Below, in pieces: positions 33,865 to 43,700 of a stretch of DNA of 64,000 nucleotides (the first letter of the stretch is position 1; each line of letters begins with the position of its first letter). The notes below the pieces were generated by a model. It ran no database searches and had not been told where the DNA came from. It saw nothing but the letters and a program-made list of their open reading frames with translations. The DNA comes from an uncultured Clostridia bacterium (GTDB lineage Bacteria > Bacillota > Clostridia > Christensenellales > Pumilibacteraceae), in contig CAMSYM010000006.1 of the NCBI GenBank assembly GCA_947066105.1, positions 1-64,000 on the forward strand, in the 5' to 3' direction. The position numbers and the translations under genes are program-made.

Positions 33865-33911
33865 CGCCTAAATTATAGCATATTTTAGGCGCAAAGTCAA
33901 TCATTTAGGCG
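33865..33911 (-). promoter_or_regulatory. fic promoter with TTTAGGCG sites
   Basis: TTGACT (33900-33895), 17 bp, TATAAT (33877-33872) on the minus strand. CGCCTAAA (33865-33872), TTTAGGCG (33884-33891) and TTTAGGCG (33904-33911) surround it. They share the TTAGGC core of the XRE operators 1.5 kb away. Confidence 0.75.
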
Positions 33912-33929
33912 TATTTACGTTAAAACGGC

Positions 33930-35882
33930 TTATGCCAAGCGAAAATCTATCCTGTCGCCTTCGACGCCGACGACCGTTATTTTTACCCTGTCGCCAAGCG
34001 CGAACCGCGCGCGACCGCAAGAAATACACATGCGCTTGCCGTCGAATATCGCCGCCGGCGGCAACGTGTTCATGCGCACCAAGCCTTCGGCTGTATTTTC
34101 GAGTTCGACGAAAAATCCGAAGTCTGTGACCGACGTAATAACGCCGTCAAATTTTTCGCCGACGCGGCGGGACATGAATTCCGCTTTTTTAAAGTCGTCC
34201 ACCTTGCGCTCGCAATCCTGCGCTGTACGTTCGGCTTTGGAACTGCGTATCGCCGCCGAAGTCGTGAAATCCTTATACTTGACGACAGCTTTCGCCCCGC
34301 CGCGCAAGTACGCTTTTATTATGCGGTGAATGGCGAGATCGGGGTAACGCCGTATCGGCGAAGTAAAGTGACAATAGAACTTTTCGGCAAGCCCGAAGTG
34401 TCCGCCGTCGGTCGGCTCGTACGTCGCTTTGGACATAGACCGCAGAGCGACGCGCGCGACCGCGCCCGAAATATCGGGGCGCACTGCGGCGAGCATGCGC
34501 GCCACCTGCGCGGGCGTCGGGTCGACGGGACAGTTAACGCCCGCACCCACCGCGTCCAAATAATCGTTGAGCGCTGAAAGCTTGTCGGGCGACGGTTTTT
34601 CGTGTACGCGGTACACGAACGGTATCTTGGCTTTATCGAACTTTTCGGCGACCGCGCAATTTGCGAGTATCATAAACTCTTCTATTATCTGCGCGCTGAA
34701 AAGACGCGGCTTGCGCTTTATGTCCGCTACATGCCCGACTTCGTCGAATTTTATCTCCGTTTCGGTCAGATCGAAATCTATCGATCCGCGCTTTTTGCGC
34801 AAAGCCACGCGTTTTTGCGCAAGCTCTTTCATTACTTCCAGCGACGGAACGACGCGCTCGAACTTTCGGCATAGCTCGGCGTCGCCGTCGAGCATAGCCT
34901 GCACGCCCGAATAAGTGAGCCGCGCAGTCGAGCGGATAACGCCTTCGCATATCTCCGCGCGAAAACGGTTGCCGTATTCGTCAAGCTCGATGAGCGCCGC
35001 CAACACCAACCGCTTTTCACCCTCGTTGAGCGAACACAAGCCGTTGGACAGCTTTTCGGGCAACATAGGTATGACGCGATCCGCAAGGTATACGCTCGTA
35101 CCGCGCAACATAGCCTCGCGGTCGAGCGGCGAACGTTCCGTAACATACTCGGCGACGTCTGCGATATACACGCCCAAAAGATAGCCGTTTTCGGTGCGCT
35201 CTATCGACACCGCGTCGTCGAAATCCTTGGAATCCGCGCCGTCGATAGTGAAAATTATTTTATCGCAAAAATCTCGACGGTACGGCGCAACCGCTTCCGC
35301 TTCGTCGACGACGTCGGGATAAGCGTCTGTCTGCGCGATAACGTCCGACGGGAATTCGGTGCGCAGATTGTGCGCCGCGATAACGCTTTTAACGTCCATA
35401 CCTATCTCGTCGAACCTACCCAAAACGGCAAGCACGCGCGCACGGTCGCCACGCGGCGTTTGCAACAGCTCGACGATCGCCTTATCGTGTTCGCGCGCGC
35501 CGCCCATGCCCGAAATTTCGAGCAGTTCTCCGTAATGCTTGTCGTCGGGAACGGCGCAATAAACGTTATCCCTATAAACGACGGTCGCAACGATATTCCC
35601 GTTGTTTTTTTCGACGATGCCTATGACACGACCTTCGCGCCTGCGATTGCCGTCGCGCGCAAACCGTTCGCCGGTAATAAGCACGCGCACGGTATCGCCG
35701 TGCCGCGCACCGCCGAGATTGGCGCCCGCAATAAACACGTCGCCCTTGCCTTCGCCGAGCGGCACGAATCCGAACCGCTCGCCCTTACAGTCTATAACGC
35801 CTTCGCACGTCGCAGGTCCCGCGGAAAAGTATCCGCCGTGACCGCTTCTGCGGTCGTATTTTCTTTTATTTTGATATTTCAT
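33930..35882 (-). CDS. rnr: Ribonuclease R (RNB family exoribonuclease)
   Basis: 3'-5' exoribonuclease of 650 residues. N-terminal cold-shock-like OB domains (about 20-170) are followed by the RNB catalytic domain (about 190-530) with the Mg-binding Asp cluster in TIDGADSKDFDDAVS and HYCHFTSPIRRYPDL (here FYCHFTSPIRRYPDLAIHR). A C-terminal S1 domain (about 570-650) begins FDGVITSVTDFGFFVELENTAEGLV. It degrades structured RNA, for example in mRNA decay and tmRNA-linked quality control. Slightly shorter than the 700-800 typical of RNase R. AAGG lies before the ATG. secG is upstream, the usual neighbour in Firmicutes. Confidence 0.94.
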   Translation of the reverse strand: MKYQNKRKYDRRSGHGGYFSAGPATCEGVIDCKGERFGFVPLGEGKGDVFIAGANLGGARHGDTVRVLITGERFARDGNRRREGRVIGIVEKNNGNIVATVVYRDNVYCAVPDDKHYGELLEISGMGGAREHDKAIVELLQTPRGDRARVLAVLGRFDEIGMDVKSVIAAHNLRTEFPSDVIAQTDAYPDVVDEAEAVAPYRRDFCDKIIFTIDGADSKDFDDAVSIERTENGYLLGVYIADVAEYVTERSPLDREAMLRGTSVYLADRVIPMLPEKLSNGLCSLNEGEKRLVLAALIELDEYGNRFRAEICEGVIRSTARLTYSGVQAMLDGDAELCRKFERVVPSLEVMKELAQKRVALRKKRGSIDFDLTETEIKFDEVGHVADIKRKPRLFSAQIIEEFMILANCAVAEKFDKAKIPFVYRVHEKPSPDKLSALNDYLDAVGAGVNCPVDPTPAQVARMLAAVRPDISGAVARVALRSMSKATYEPTDGGHFGLAEKFYCHFTSPIRRYPDLAIHRIIKAYLRGGAKAVVKYKDFTTSAAIRSSKAERTAQDCERKVDDFKKAEFMSRRVGEKFDGVITSVTDFGFFVELENTAEGLVRMNTLPPAAIFDGKRMCISCGRARFALGDRVKITVVGVEGDRIDFRLA

Positions 35883-36212
35883 GATCTACCTTTATTTAAG
35901 CCTTAAAAAATTCGAGCTCATACATCGACACCCGAATCATACCCGTTTTACATAAAAAACATATCCCTTAAAACGTTTCTCAACGGTTATTGAACAATGC
36001 GCAGTTGCCCATATACATAAACAACTACACCGCCGTACATTGCCGCAACGCTCCGCCGCAAGACGCAACGCGTGCATATTGCGTAAGCGAATGCGCCGTT
36101 ACCAAGGCACGGAGCGCAGGCAATAGCCTTGCCCTATTGCCAAGCGACGTAACGACGGAAACGACGCATTCGGTAGCAAGATGCCGCGGTGCGCCGTAGC
36201 GACGGGGCAAGA

Positions 36213-36238
36213 AAAAGGGCTGATTGCTCAGCCCTTGT
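36213..36238 (-). terminator. Terminator of secG
   Basis: AAGGGCTGA and TCAGCCCTT form a stem just after the secG stop, with U-run on the minus strand. The rest of 35883-36246 holds no supported feature. Confidence 0.85.
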
Positions 36239-36246
36239 CGTTTCGG

Positions 36247-36552
36247 TCAATTACCGCGATACAGTATCAATGTCACAAAGAACAGTATCGCAAGCACGCC
36301 CTCGATTATCCCGAGTATAACGGTGACGCGTTTCATCACCGATTCGAGCGATTTGGACTTGTCCTTGGAATAGAAAGTGTCGCGCGCGCCCGTCAGTGCG
36401 CCCATACCGGACGACGACGAAGGCTGGAACATGATAAAACCGATGAGCAACAATGCAATAGCGACCATAAGCACCATCATAACGATGCGCAAATACGGGA
36501 ACGAATCTACCATCCATTGCGGAGGCGTAAAAGACAAAAAGCTGTATGACAT
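36247..36552 (-). CDS. secG: Protein translocase subunit SecG
   Basis: Small subunit (101 residues) of the SecYEG channel. Two TM helices (about 19-42 and 74-97) are joined by the conserved loop with FQPSSSSGMGALTGARDTFYSK. The N-terminal extension is somewhat longer than usual. AGAGG lies before the ATG, with a TATAAT at 36584-36579. Upstream of rnr, as in many Firmicutes. Confidence 0.93.
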   Translation of the reverse strand: MSYSFLSFTPPQWMVDSFPYLRIVMMVLMVAIALLLIGFIMFQPSSSSGMGALTGARDTFYSKDKSKSLESVMKRVTVILGIIEGVLAILFFVTLILYRGN

Positions 36553-36702
36553 AATAAACCTCTTAAATAAGCCTTAATATTATAACACACAAAACGCAGT
36601 ACCGCAAGCGTTTTAACACACTTTTACGTACGCGCCCGACCGATTTTTCCGCAAATAGCGGCTAAATCGACAAAATTAGCATGCGCGTCGCCCGAAAAAC
36701 GG

Positions 36703-36731
36703 TTGACAACGCCGTATATAAGTAGTATAAT
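36703..36731 (+). promoter_or_regulatory. Promoter of the initiator tRNA
   Basis: TTGACA (36703-36708), 17 bp, TATAAT (36726-36731), 16 bp before the mature tRNA. Confidence 0.9.
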
Positions 36732-36747
36732 AGGCGTACTCAATCGA

Positions 36748-36824
<77 letters not shown>

Positions 36825-36825
<1 letters not shown>

Positions 36826-36860
36826 AAAATCGGCAAATGCGAAAGCGTTTGTCGATTTTT
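36825..36860 (+). terminator. Terminator after tRNA-fMet
   Basis: AAAATCGGCAAATGC pairs imperfectly with GCGTTTGTCGATTTT, followed by T residues. A partial inverted repeat built on CACTATTCAC words follows at 36866-36947. Confidence 0.8.
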
Positions 36861-36960
36861 ACTTATTCACTATTCACTTTTAACTTTTCACTGCTATCGA
36901 TCGCCGATTTTCGGAGCGAATAACTAACAGTGAATAGTGAAAAGGTAATTTATTATAATC

Positions 36961-36989
36961 TTGACATTTCTTAATAAATGTTGTATAAT
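36961..36989 (+). promoter_or_regulatory. Promoter of the four-helix-bundle gene
   Basis: TTGACA (36961-36966), 17 bp, TATAAT (36984-36989). Confidence 0.88.
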
Positions 36990-37018
36990 AAATTTACAAA
37001 AAATTAAGGCGGCAAACA

Positions 37019-37363
37019 ATGACGGAAAGTCCTTTAATGACAAAATCAAAACAACTGGCGCTCAATATCATACAACTCTGCAAAACAATTAAATTGCACG
37101 CCAAGGAAAGCGTTTTGACAAATCAGCTATTGCGTAGCGGCACATCGGTCGGAGCAAACATACGTGAAGCGTTTTTCGCGCACAGCAAAGCGGATTTTAT
37201 AGCAAAATTGCAAATAGCATTAAAAGAATGCTCTGAAACCGAGTATTGGCTCGAACTTATGATCGAAAGTAACTTTTGTGACGCAAAGCAAATATTAAGC
37301 GAATGCTCGGAAATAAAACGGATGCTTATCTCATCCGTAAACACGGCAAAAACAAACGCCTGA
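37019..37363 (+). CDS. Four-helix-bundle protein (S23/IVS-type)
   Basis: Protein of 114 residues with the 23S rRNA intervening-sequence-protein pattern: LALNIIQLCKTIK, NQLLRSGTSVGANIREAFFAHSKADFIAKLQIALKECSETEYWLELM. Members are often encoded inside 23S rRNA insertions but are also found, as here, as free-standing genes with unknown role. It has its own promoter and terminator, and local AT content is higher than in its neighbours, so recent acquisition is possible. Confidence 0.9.
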   Translation: MTESPLMTKSKQLALNIIQLCKTIKLHAKESVLTNQLLRSGTSVGANIREAFFAHSKADFIAKLQIALKECSETEYWLELMIESNFCDAKQILSECSEIKRMLISSVNTAKTNA

Positions 37364-37370
37364 CCCGCAC

Positions 37371-37410
37371 AAGATCGGTAAAGCTCCCCACGCTTTGCCG
37401 ATCTTTTTAC
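37371..37410 (+). terminator. Terminator after the four-helix-bundle gene
   Basis: AAGATCGGTAAAGC (37371-37384) and GCTTTGCCGATCTT (37392-37405) form a near-perfect 14-bp stem, then T5. Bases 37411-37640 hold nothing recognisable. Confidence 0.9.
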
Positions 37411-37643
37411 ATATCCCCCTTTTTGTTTTGTCTTTTTTGCCGTTCGCCTTTCGCTACGGGCTTTTGACTCTATCCCGTATACGACGAATACAATATGATT
37501 ATTTTAAAATACCGCGAAAATTGTAAATAATCGTATTATGCAAGCGATCCGCGGCATACCGATAAATATAGGCGCAAAACATCGAATTTTGCCCCGGATC
37601 GAGCGATTTTTAAACATATTTTCGGGTTTGTGTCTGAAATATA

Positions 37644-37672
37644 TTGACAAAATACCCGCTTTGTGTTAAAAT
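37644..37672 (+). promoter_or_regulatory. Promoter of the giant exported protein
   Basis: TTGACA (37644-37649), 17 bp, TAAAAT (37667-37672). Confidence 0.85.
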
Positions 37673-37720
37673 ACGAACATAAACGCTTGATTTTTCACCA
37701 TTCGGCGTTCGGGAGAAACA

Positions 37721-40700
37721 ATGCCCAGATCCATAATGAAAAAATCGTCGTTCATGACACGACGCAAAATCATAATTTACATAATAGCGACCATACTGAT
37801 ACTCGGAATAGTATCGGGATTTTCCGATCCTTTTTTACCCGACAACACGGTATATAAAGCGAGCGTCGGCGAAACGATCGTAGCCGAAAAAGTCCCGCCC
37901 GCATCCGGCACGCCCGCCGATCACGATCTTATGTCCAACCTGCAATTCGCGGCGTACAAACTGCACCACTCGACATATTTCCGCGCCGAAACGGACGGAA
38001 CGGTAATAGCGGACATCGGCTTTACCACGTACACGCAAAAACTGACCAACACGCGCGTCGTGCTCAACGAGGACACCGTGTTTGCCGAAACCATATCTTC
38101 GTCGTCGCTCAAAAGCCTTGCCGAGCAAAAGTACGTCGACAACGGCATAATCATATACCGCCCGTCGACCAAGGTATCCAACGGCAAAGCGACGTTCGCG
38201 AACACGGCGTATCCCATGACTTACGAAGAATACGCCAACGGTTACGGCACTGTGCCCAATCAGTTGAGCAAGTACATAATCGACCCGCAAACGATAACGG
38301 CGGTACGCGACGACAATGCGACAGTCAAGCAACAGTCGGACGCTCGCCGTACAGTCGCGCTCGCCGACGAAGCGGAAAGCGACGGCATAGACTATTACAT
38401 ACCCGAAAATCTCGTCCCTGACGCGGACGGGAATTATTGCTTTACTCTAACGCTCGATCCCGAAACAAGCACGCGCTATTACCGCAACGAAGTTCGCACG
38501 CTCGGCGGCGCGGATCAAAACCCCAAATTCCATTCCGCGCAAGTAACGGTCAAGATAGCGCCCGACTGGACGCCTATCACTGTCACCACCGTCGAGAACT
38601 ACGATATAGCCATACCCGTACTCGGCGCGATGAACTGCACGGGCACCAATATAGAAACGTTTTACGATGTTAACAGCCAAGGTGACCTGCCCGAACGCGA
38701 CTTTTTCCAGCCGTACATAGACAACGTCAAGAACGATCCCGATTACGTTCCGCCCGCCCCGCCCGCACCGACGGTCACTTCGCCGGCGGACTATCTCGCG
38801 GCGGCGTTCGCGGACTATATTTCGGGCGCAAAGCCGCTCGAACTGACCGCGGATATCACAGTCGGCGATATTTCGGCGTACGATCTCACACTGTCCGCCG
38901 ACCTGCAAACGCTCGACATACAGGCTATGCTCGGCGATCTGTATATCGGATATTTCGGCGATAAAGTTTACATCAATCTAAACGAACTCAACGGCTATAT
39001 GTCGACGTCCGATTTCGCCGAGTTCGCGGCGCATCCAAAGATCGCGCAATTATTGGGCGTTTTCGGCGACCTGTCCGCATTCGACGTAACGAGCCTGTTC
39101 GGCGGCGATATGCTCGGCACAATTTTCGCCGACTGCGAAATGACTACGACGGACGGCATCACCCGAATACACATGCCGTTCTCGCTCGACGCATCGACGC
39201 TCGGCGCGGGCGATATAAGCATTGACGCGTCGCTGTATATCGACGACCAAAGCAAAGCGCTTAAATCGATAAACGGCGTTATCACGGCATTCGGCAAAAC
39301 CATAACGATAACGGCAAAGCCGCTCAAACGCTCGCCGCGCTTCCCGTCTACCGACGGCGCGGTCGACATTTCGGGCGTGCTCGATTTTATTCCCGACGCG
39401 CTCGAAACGCTGTCCGAGCAAACGCTCGGCATATGCGGACGCATAACGACGATGGGCAAGGATATAGACGTAACGGCATACATCGACCGCACCGACGGCT
39501 TGAAGATGGACGCTACGCTCTCCGCGCTCGGACTCGATATCGCAGTCAAATACATCGACGGCACAGTTTACGTGTCGCTCGGCAACATCGATGCGCGCGG
39601 CACGACGGACGAGTTCCCCGCGTTGATAAACTCCGTACTCGACCTGACGGGCGCCGATCTCGGCAAGTATGCCGACATGATAAAACCGCTGTTGCCTTCT
39701 TCGGTCAACGACTTTATCGGCATGATCAAGTCGTTGGAAGCGACCGACGACACGCTCGCGATAGGACTGCGCGCGCTCACCGTCCCCGTCGACATAACGA
39801 TAAAACGCGCGGACGGTATGATCTCCGCGCTCGGACTCGATATCGCAGTCGACATGTTCGGCATCAAGTTCGACGCCGCCGCAACGCTCGACGTGACCGC
39901 GCCCGAACAACGCGACATAAGCTTGCCCGACGGCGACTTCGTAACGTTTGCCGAGCTGGCTACGTTTATAAACGACGTCAAGCCGTACATACAAAGCGGC
40001 GCATGCTACGACATAGCTCTCGACGGCAATATCGCGCTCGACGGCAAAACGTACGACGCGAGCGCTCGGCTCGTCATCGACACGACCGAAAACGGGATCG
40101 CGGCGACGGGCGCGGCGACCGTGCTCAATCAAACGGCGACGCTCGTTTACGCCGACGGCACGGCATACGTATCGCTCGGCAACATCAAACTCAAACTCGA
40201 TACGGCGGACATGCAAAAGCTCGGCTCGCCCGCCGCGCGGATATTGGCGGCGTTCGTCGACGGCAAAACGAACACCTCGGACGTTGTAAGCAAGATACTC
40301 GGCTCGATACAGTCTGTTTCATTCGACGAGAACGGCGCGCTCACAGCGACCGTGTCCGTCGGCGGCGACGTTCTCGCTATCGCGCTCGACGCCAAAGCGG
40401 GCAAGCTCGACGTAACGGGCAACGCCATGGGCGCGGCGATATCCTTGGGTGCGAGCATCGCGCCGAGCGAAACGCCGCACGGCATAACTCCGCCCGCCGA
40501 CGCCGATAGCTACGCGGATATTGCGGTGCTCGAAGCCACGCTCGAAAAAGCGGCGGACATACTCGAACAACGCTCGATGACGGCGACCGTGATCGCGACG
40601 TACGGCGAAACGACGCTCACGCTCGGACTCGAACTCGACTTCGGCAAAGATAAAACGCTCAAAGCGCGCATCACCGAAAATTCTTACGGGCTTTGCGCAA

Positions 40701-43700
40701 CGCTCATAGGCAAAACAGTTTATATCGCGCTCGGCGACATACGCGTCGCAGGCTCGCTCGACGACCTGCCCGACCTGTTCGCCGCGCTCGACGGACTTAT
40801 CCCCGCAGAGCTCGGCAAAACGCTTACCGATCTTTTGAGCGGCACGCTCGATATAGATATCGCCGCCGCCTTCGCATCCGCGCTCGACTGCGTGAAAAGC
40901 GTATCCGTCGACAACGGCAGGCTCAACGTCGGGCTTGCGATCGACGGAATAAATATAAATATCGATACGGCGACCGATCTTACGGACGTTTGCGTAACGG
41001 TGATCGGCGCGACCGAAAACGTACGGATAACGCTGAACGACATCACGCCGTGCGCGACGGATATCTCGGTATCGGGAGAATACGTTCCCGCCGCAACGCT
41101 TATCGCCGCCTGCAAACCGCTTATACCGTTAGCGCGCGCCCAAGGCTTCGACGTCGCGGTCAACGTAAAGCTCGGCAACGTCGACGTCGTCGGTAACGTT
41201 TACATATGTTTGACCGACGGAGCGTTCGTTATCGACGCGCGGCTTACCGCGGGCGATCTTCCCGTCCGCATGACCGTCGACGGCGGAATGCTGTATATTT
41301 CGATCGGTTCGGATATAAACGTGTCGCAACCGCTCACGGAAGAAGACTTAACGGCGTTGCTCGACAAACTCGACCGTGCGATACCCGGACTTAAAGCGAA
41401 AGTCACGGCGGTCATTGAACAAATCAAATCGATGACGCTCGACAAAATGCTCGGTTGCATCGCGCTGTTCCCTACCGCGGACGGCTTTGCCGCAACGCTC
41501 GACATGCGCAAAGCGGGCATGGACGCGGCAGTCGCGCTGACGGCGACGGTAAAGGACGGAACGCTCGGCTCGCTCGCCGTCGACTGCACGGCATTCGGCA
41601 CGGAGTTTGCCGCGCAATTCGACGCGGTCGTCGCAGACGGCGTACTCGCATCGCTCATTATGCGCGAGCCGCAGGACGGCGACGCGCTTATACGCGGCGT
41701 TGATATAAGCATTGCCGCGACCGACGCGCGCACGCTCGATATAGACGCAAGCAAATACGTGCCGCTCGAAAAAATATCCGACTTCATATCGCCGATACTC
41801 GATCTCGTAAACGATGCTAACGGCGTAAGATCGATAACGCTCGACGTCAACGCCTTCCTTTTGACAAAAGACAATGCGCAAACGACGATCAAAGGCAGTA
41901 TCGCGCTGTCGCTCGACCCTATCGCGGTCAATGCGTCACTCAGACTTTTTGCGGGTACGACGGCGGAAACCGAACTCAATATCGTGTTCGCAAACGGCAC
42001 GCTGTACGTGCAAACGGGCAACATCATGTTGTCGTTCGACACGGCAAACAACCTACAACGGCTGTACGACGTTTTGTCGAAATACCTGCCCGAATATATC
42101 AACGACGAAATAGCCAAGCTGTTCGGACTTAAATCGGGCACGAGCGCATTCAGCGACGTCGCGCAATTGATAGACAGATTTAACGAATTGTCCGCCGCGC
42201 AAGGCTTAAAGCAACAGCTCGATCTGATGTTCGCTCCGCTCGAAACGGTCGCGGGCGACAGCATGCTGAAAACTGTCGCCGACATGATACGAGTGTTCGA
42301 GCGCGACGACATGCTTACCATAGGACTCAACGTGATGGGCGTAACGCTCAACGCAACGCCTATGCTCGACGCAAACAAAACGGAATTGGTCGGCTTGACA
42401 GCGGACACGTCGCTCGCAGGGTTTACCTTAAAATTCGGCGTAGACGGCTTTGCGCTGTCCGACTCGCCTATCCGAATATCCGCGCCGCAAAACGCCGCGG
42501 ACTATGTGTCGATAGTCGAATTCATCGAAACGATAGACAACGCCGTAACGACTTTCACCACGCGCGACGCCGACGGCAACATCACGTTCGAAGCCGAAAC
42601 GTTGGACTTCGATTACCGAACGTTCGAGATAGAAACGACTATCGACGAAAACGGTAATACGGTAAACGTAAAGGACGAAGCGGGCAGAGACAAACCGCGC
42701 GTCGACGAGTTCGGCAACAAGATCGTCGCAAGCACGGTACGGATCTACAATAAACCGGGCTACTCCGCGATAAAGGGCAAGTTCATCAAGCACGAACAAA
42801 CAGACGAGTCCGGCAACGTCATATCCACGAGCTACAAATTCAATCTCGAAGCGCATATCGTGTTCGATATAAGCACGCTCGGAATATGCAATCCCGTAAC
42901 GATAGACCTGTACGTCGTCAACAATTCGGACACCGCAGGCATGGCGTTTATCGATTATGCCGAAGGCACGGGACACGGCGAGCGCATTTCCATAGACTAC
43001 GAATCGATCTTGCAGATAGCGGCGGCGGCGCTCGACATCATCGGCATCGACGACGGCATAGTAGATATGTTGCTCGGCGATCACAGGTTGGATATAGATA
43101 CGTCTATATTCGACTCTATGGACATAGCGGGACTGGATACGATAAAGGATACGCTTACCAAACTGGTCGGCGCAGTGCAATACGTAAAAGACGGCATAGC
43201 CGCCGCAAAAGACGGTTGGAACTCGATAGCTACCGCGGGCAGTATCGAAGAACTCCGCAAACGGCTGGACGACGTTAAAGCCAAATTCGGCAATGCCGTC
43301 GAGCTGATCAAGACCGCCGTGTCGTTATTCACCGCGGAAAGCACGTCAAGCGACGCGCTCCCGCCCGTAAGCGGAGAACCGACGGAGCTTAACGGCGAGC
43401 TGTTCAAACAAATAGTCAACGGCGTAACGCTCAGAAAGGACGATACTCACATTTGGGCGACGATAGACAATACGATAACGACGGGCGCGGACGGCGACGC
43501 GGCTGTCACGGTAACGCAGAGCGATAATAAAATAGACGGTATCAACGTTAGCGGGCTGGACGTAAACACGGCGAAATTACAAAACTTCGATATATCGTTC
43601 ACCGCGGGCAAACCGGTCGAAGTCGCCCTACCCGACAACTATAACTGCACCGTGGGAAATTCCACATACTCCGATTTCTCCAATATCAAACATCTGTTGT

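Noticed and set aside
35990-36210. Short overlapping frames on both strands between rnr and secG
   Set aside because: No ribosome site and no protein-like pattern; they mirror each other across strands, as chance frames in GC-rich DNA do.
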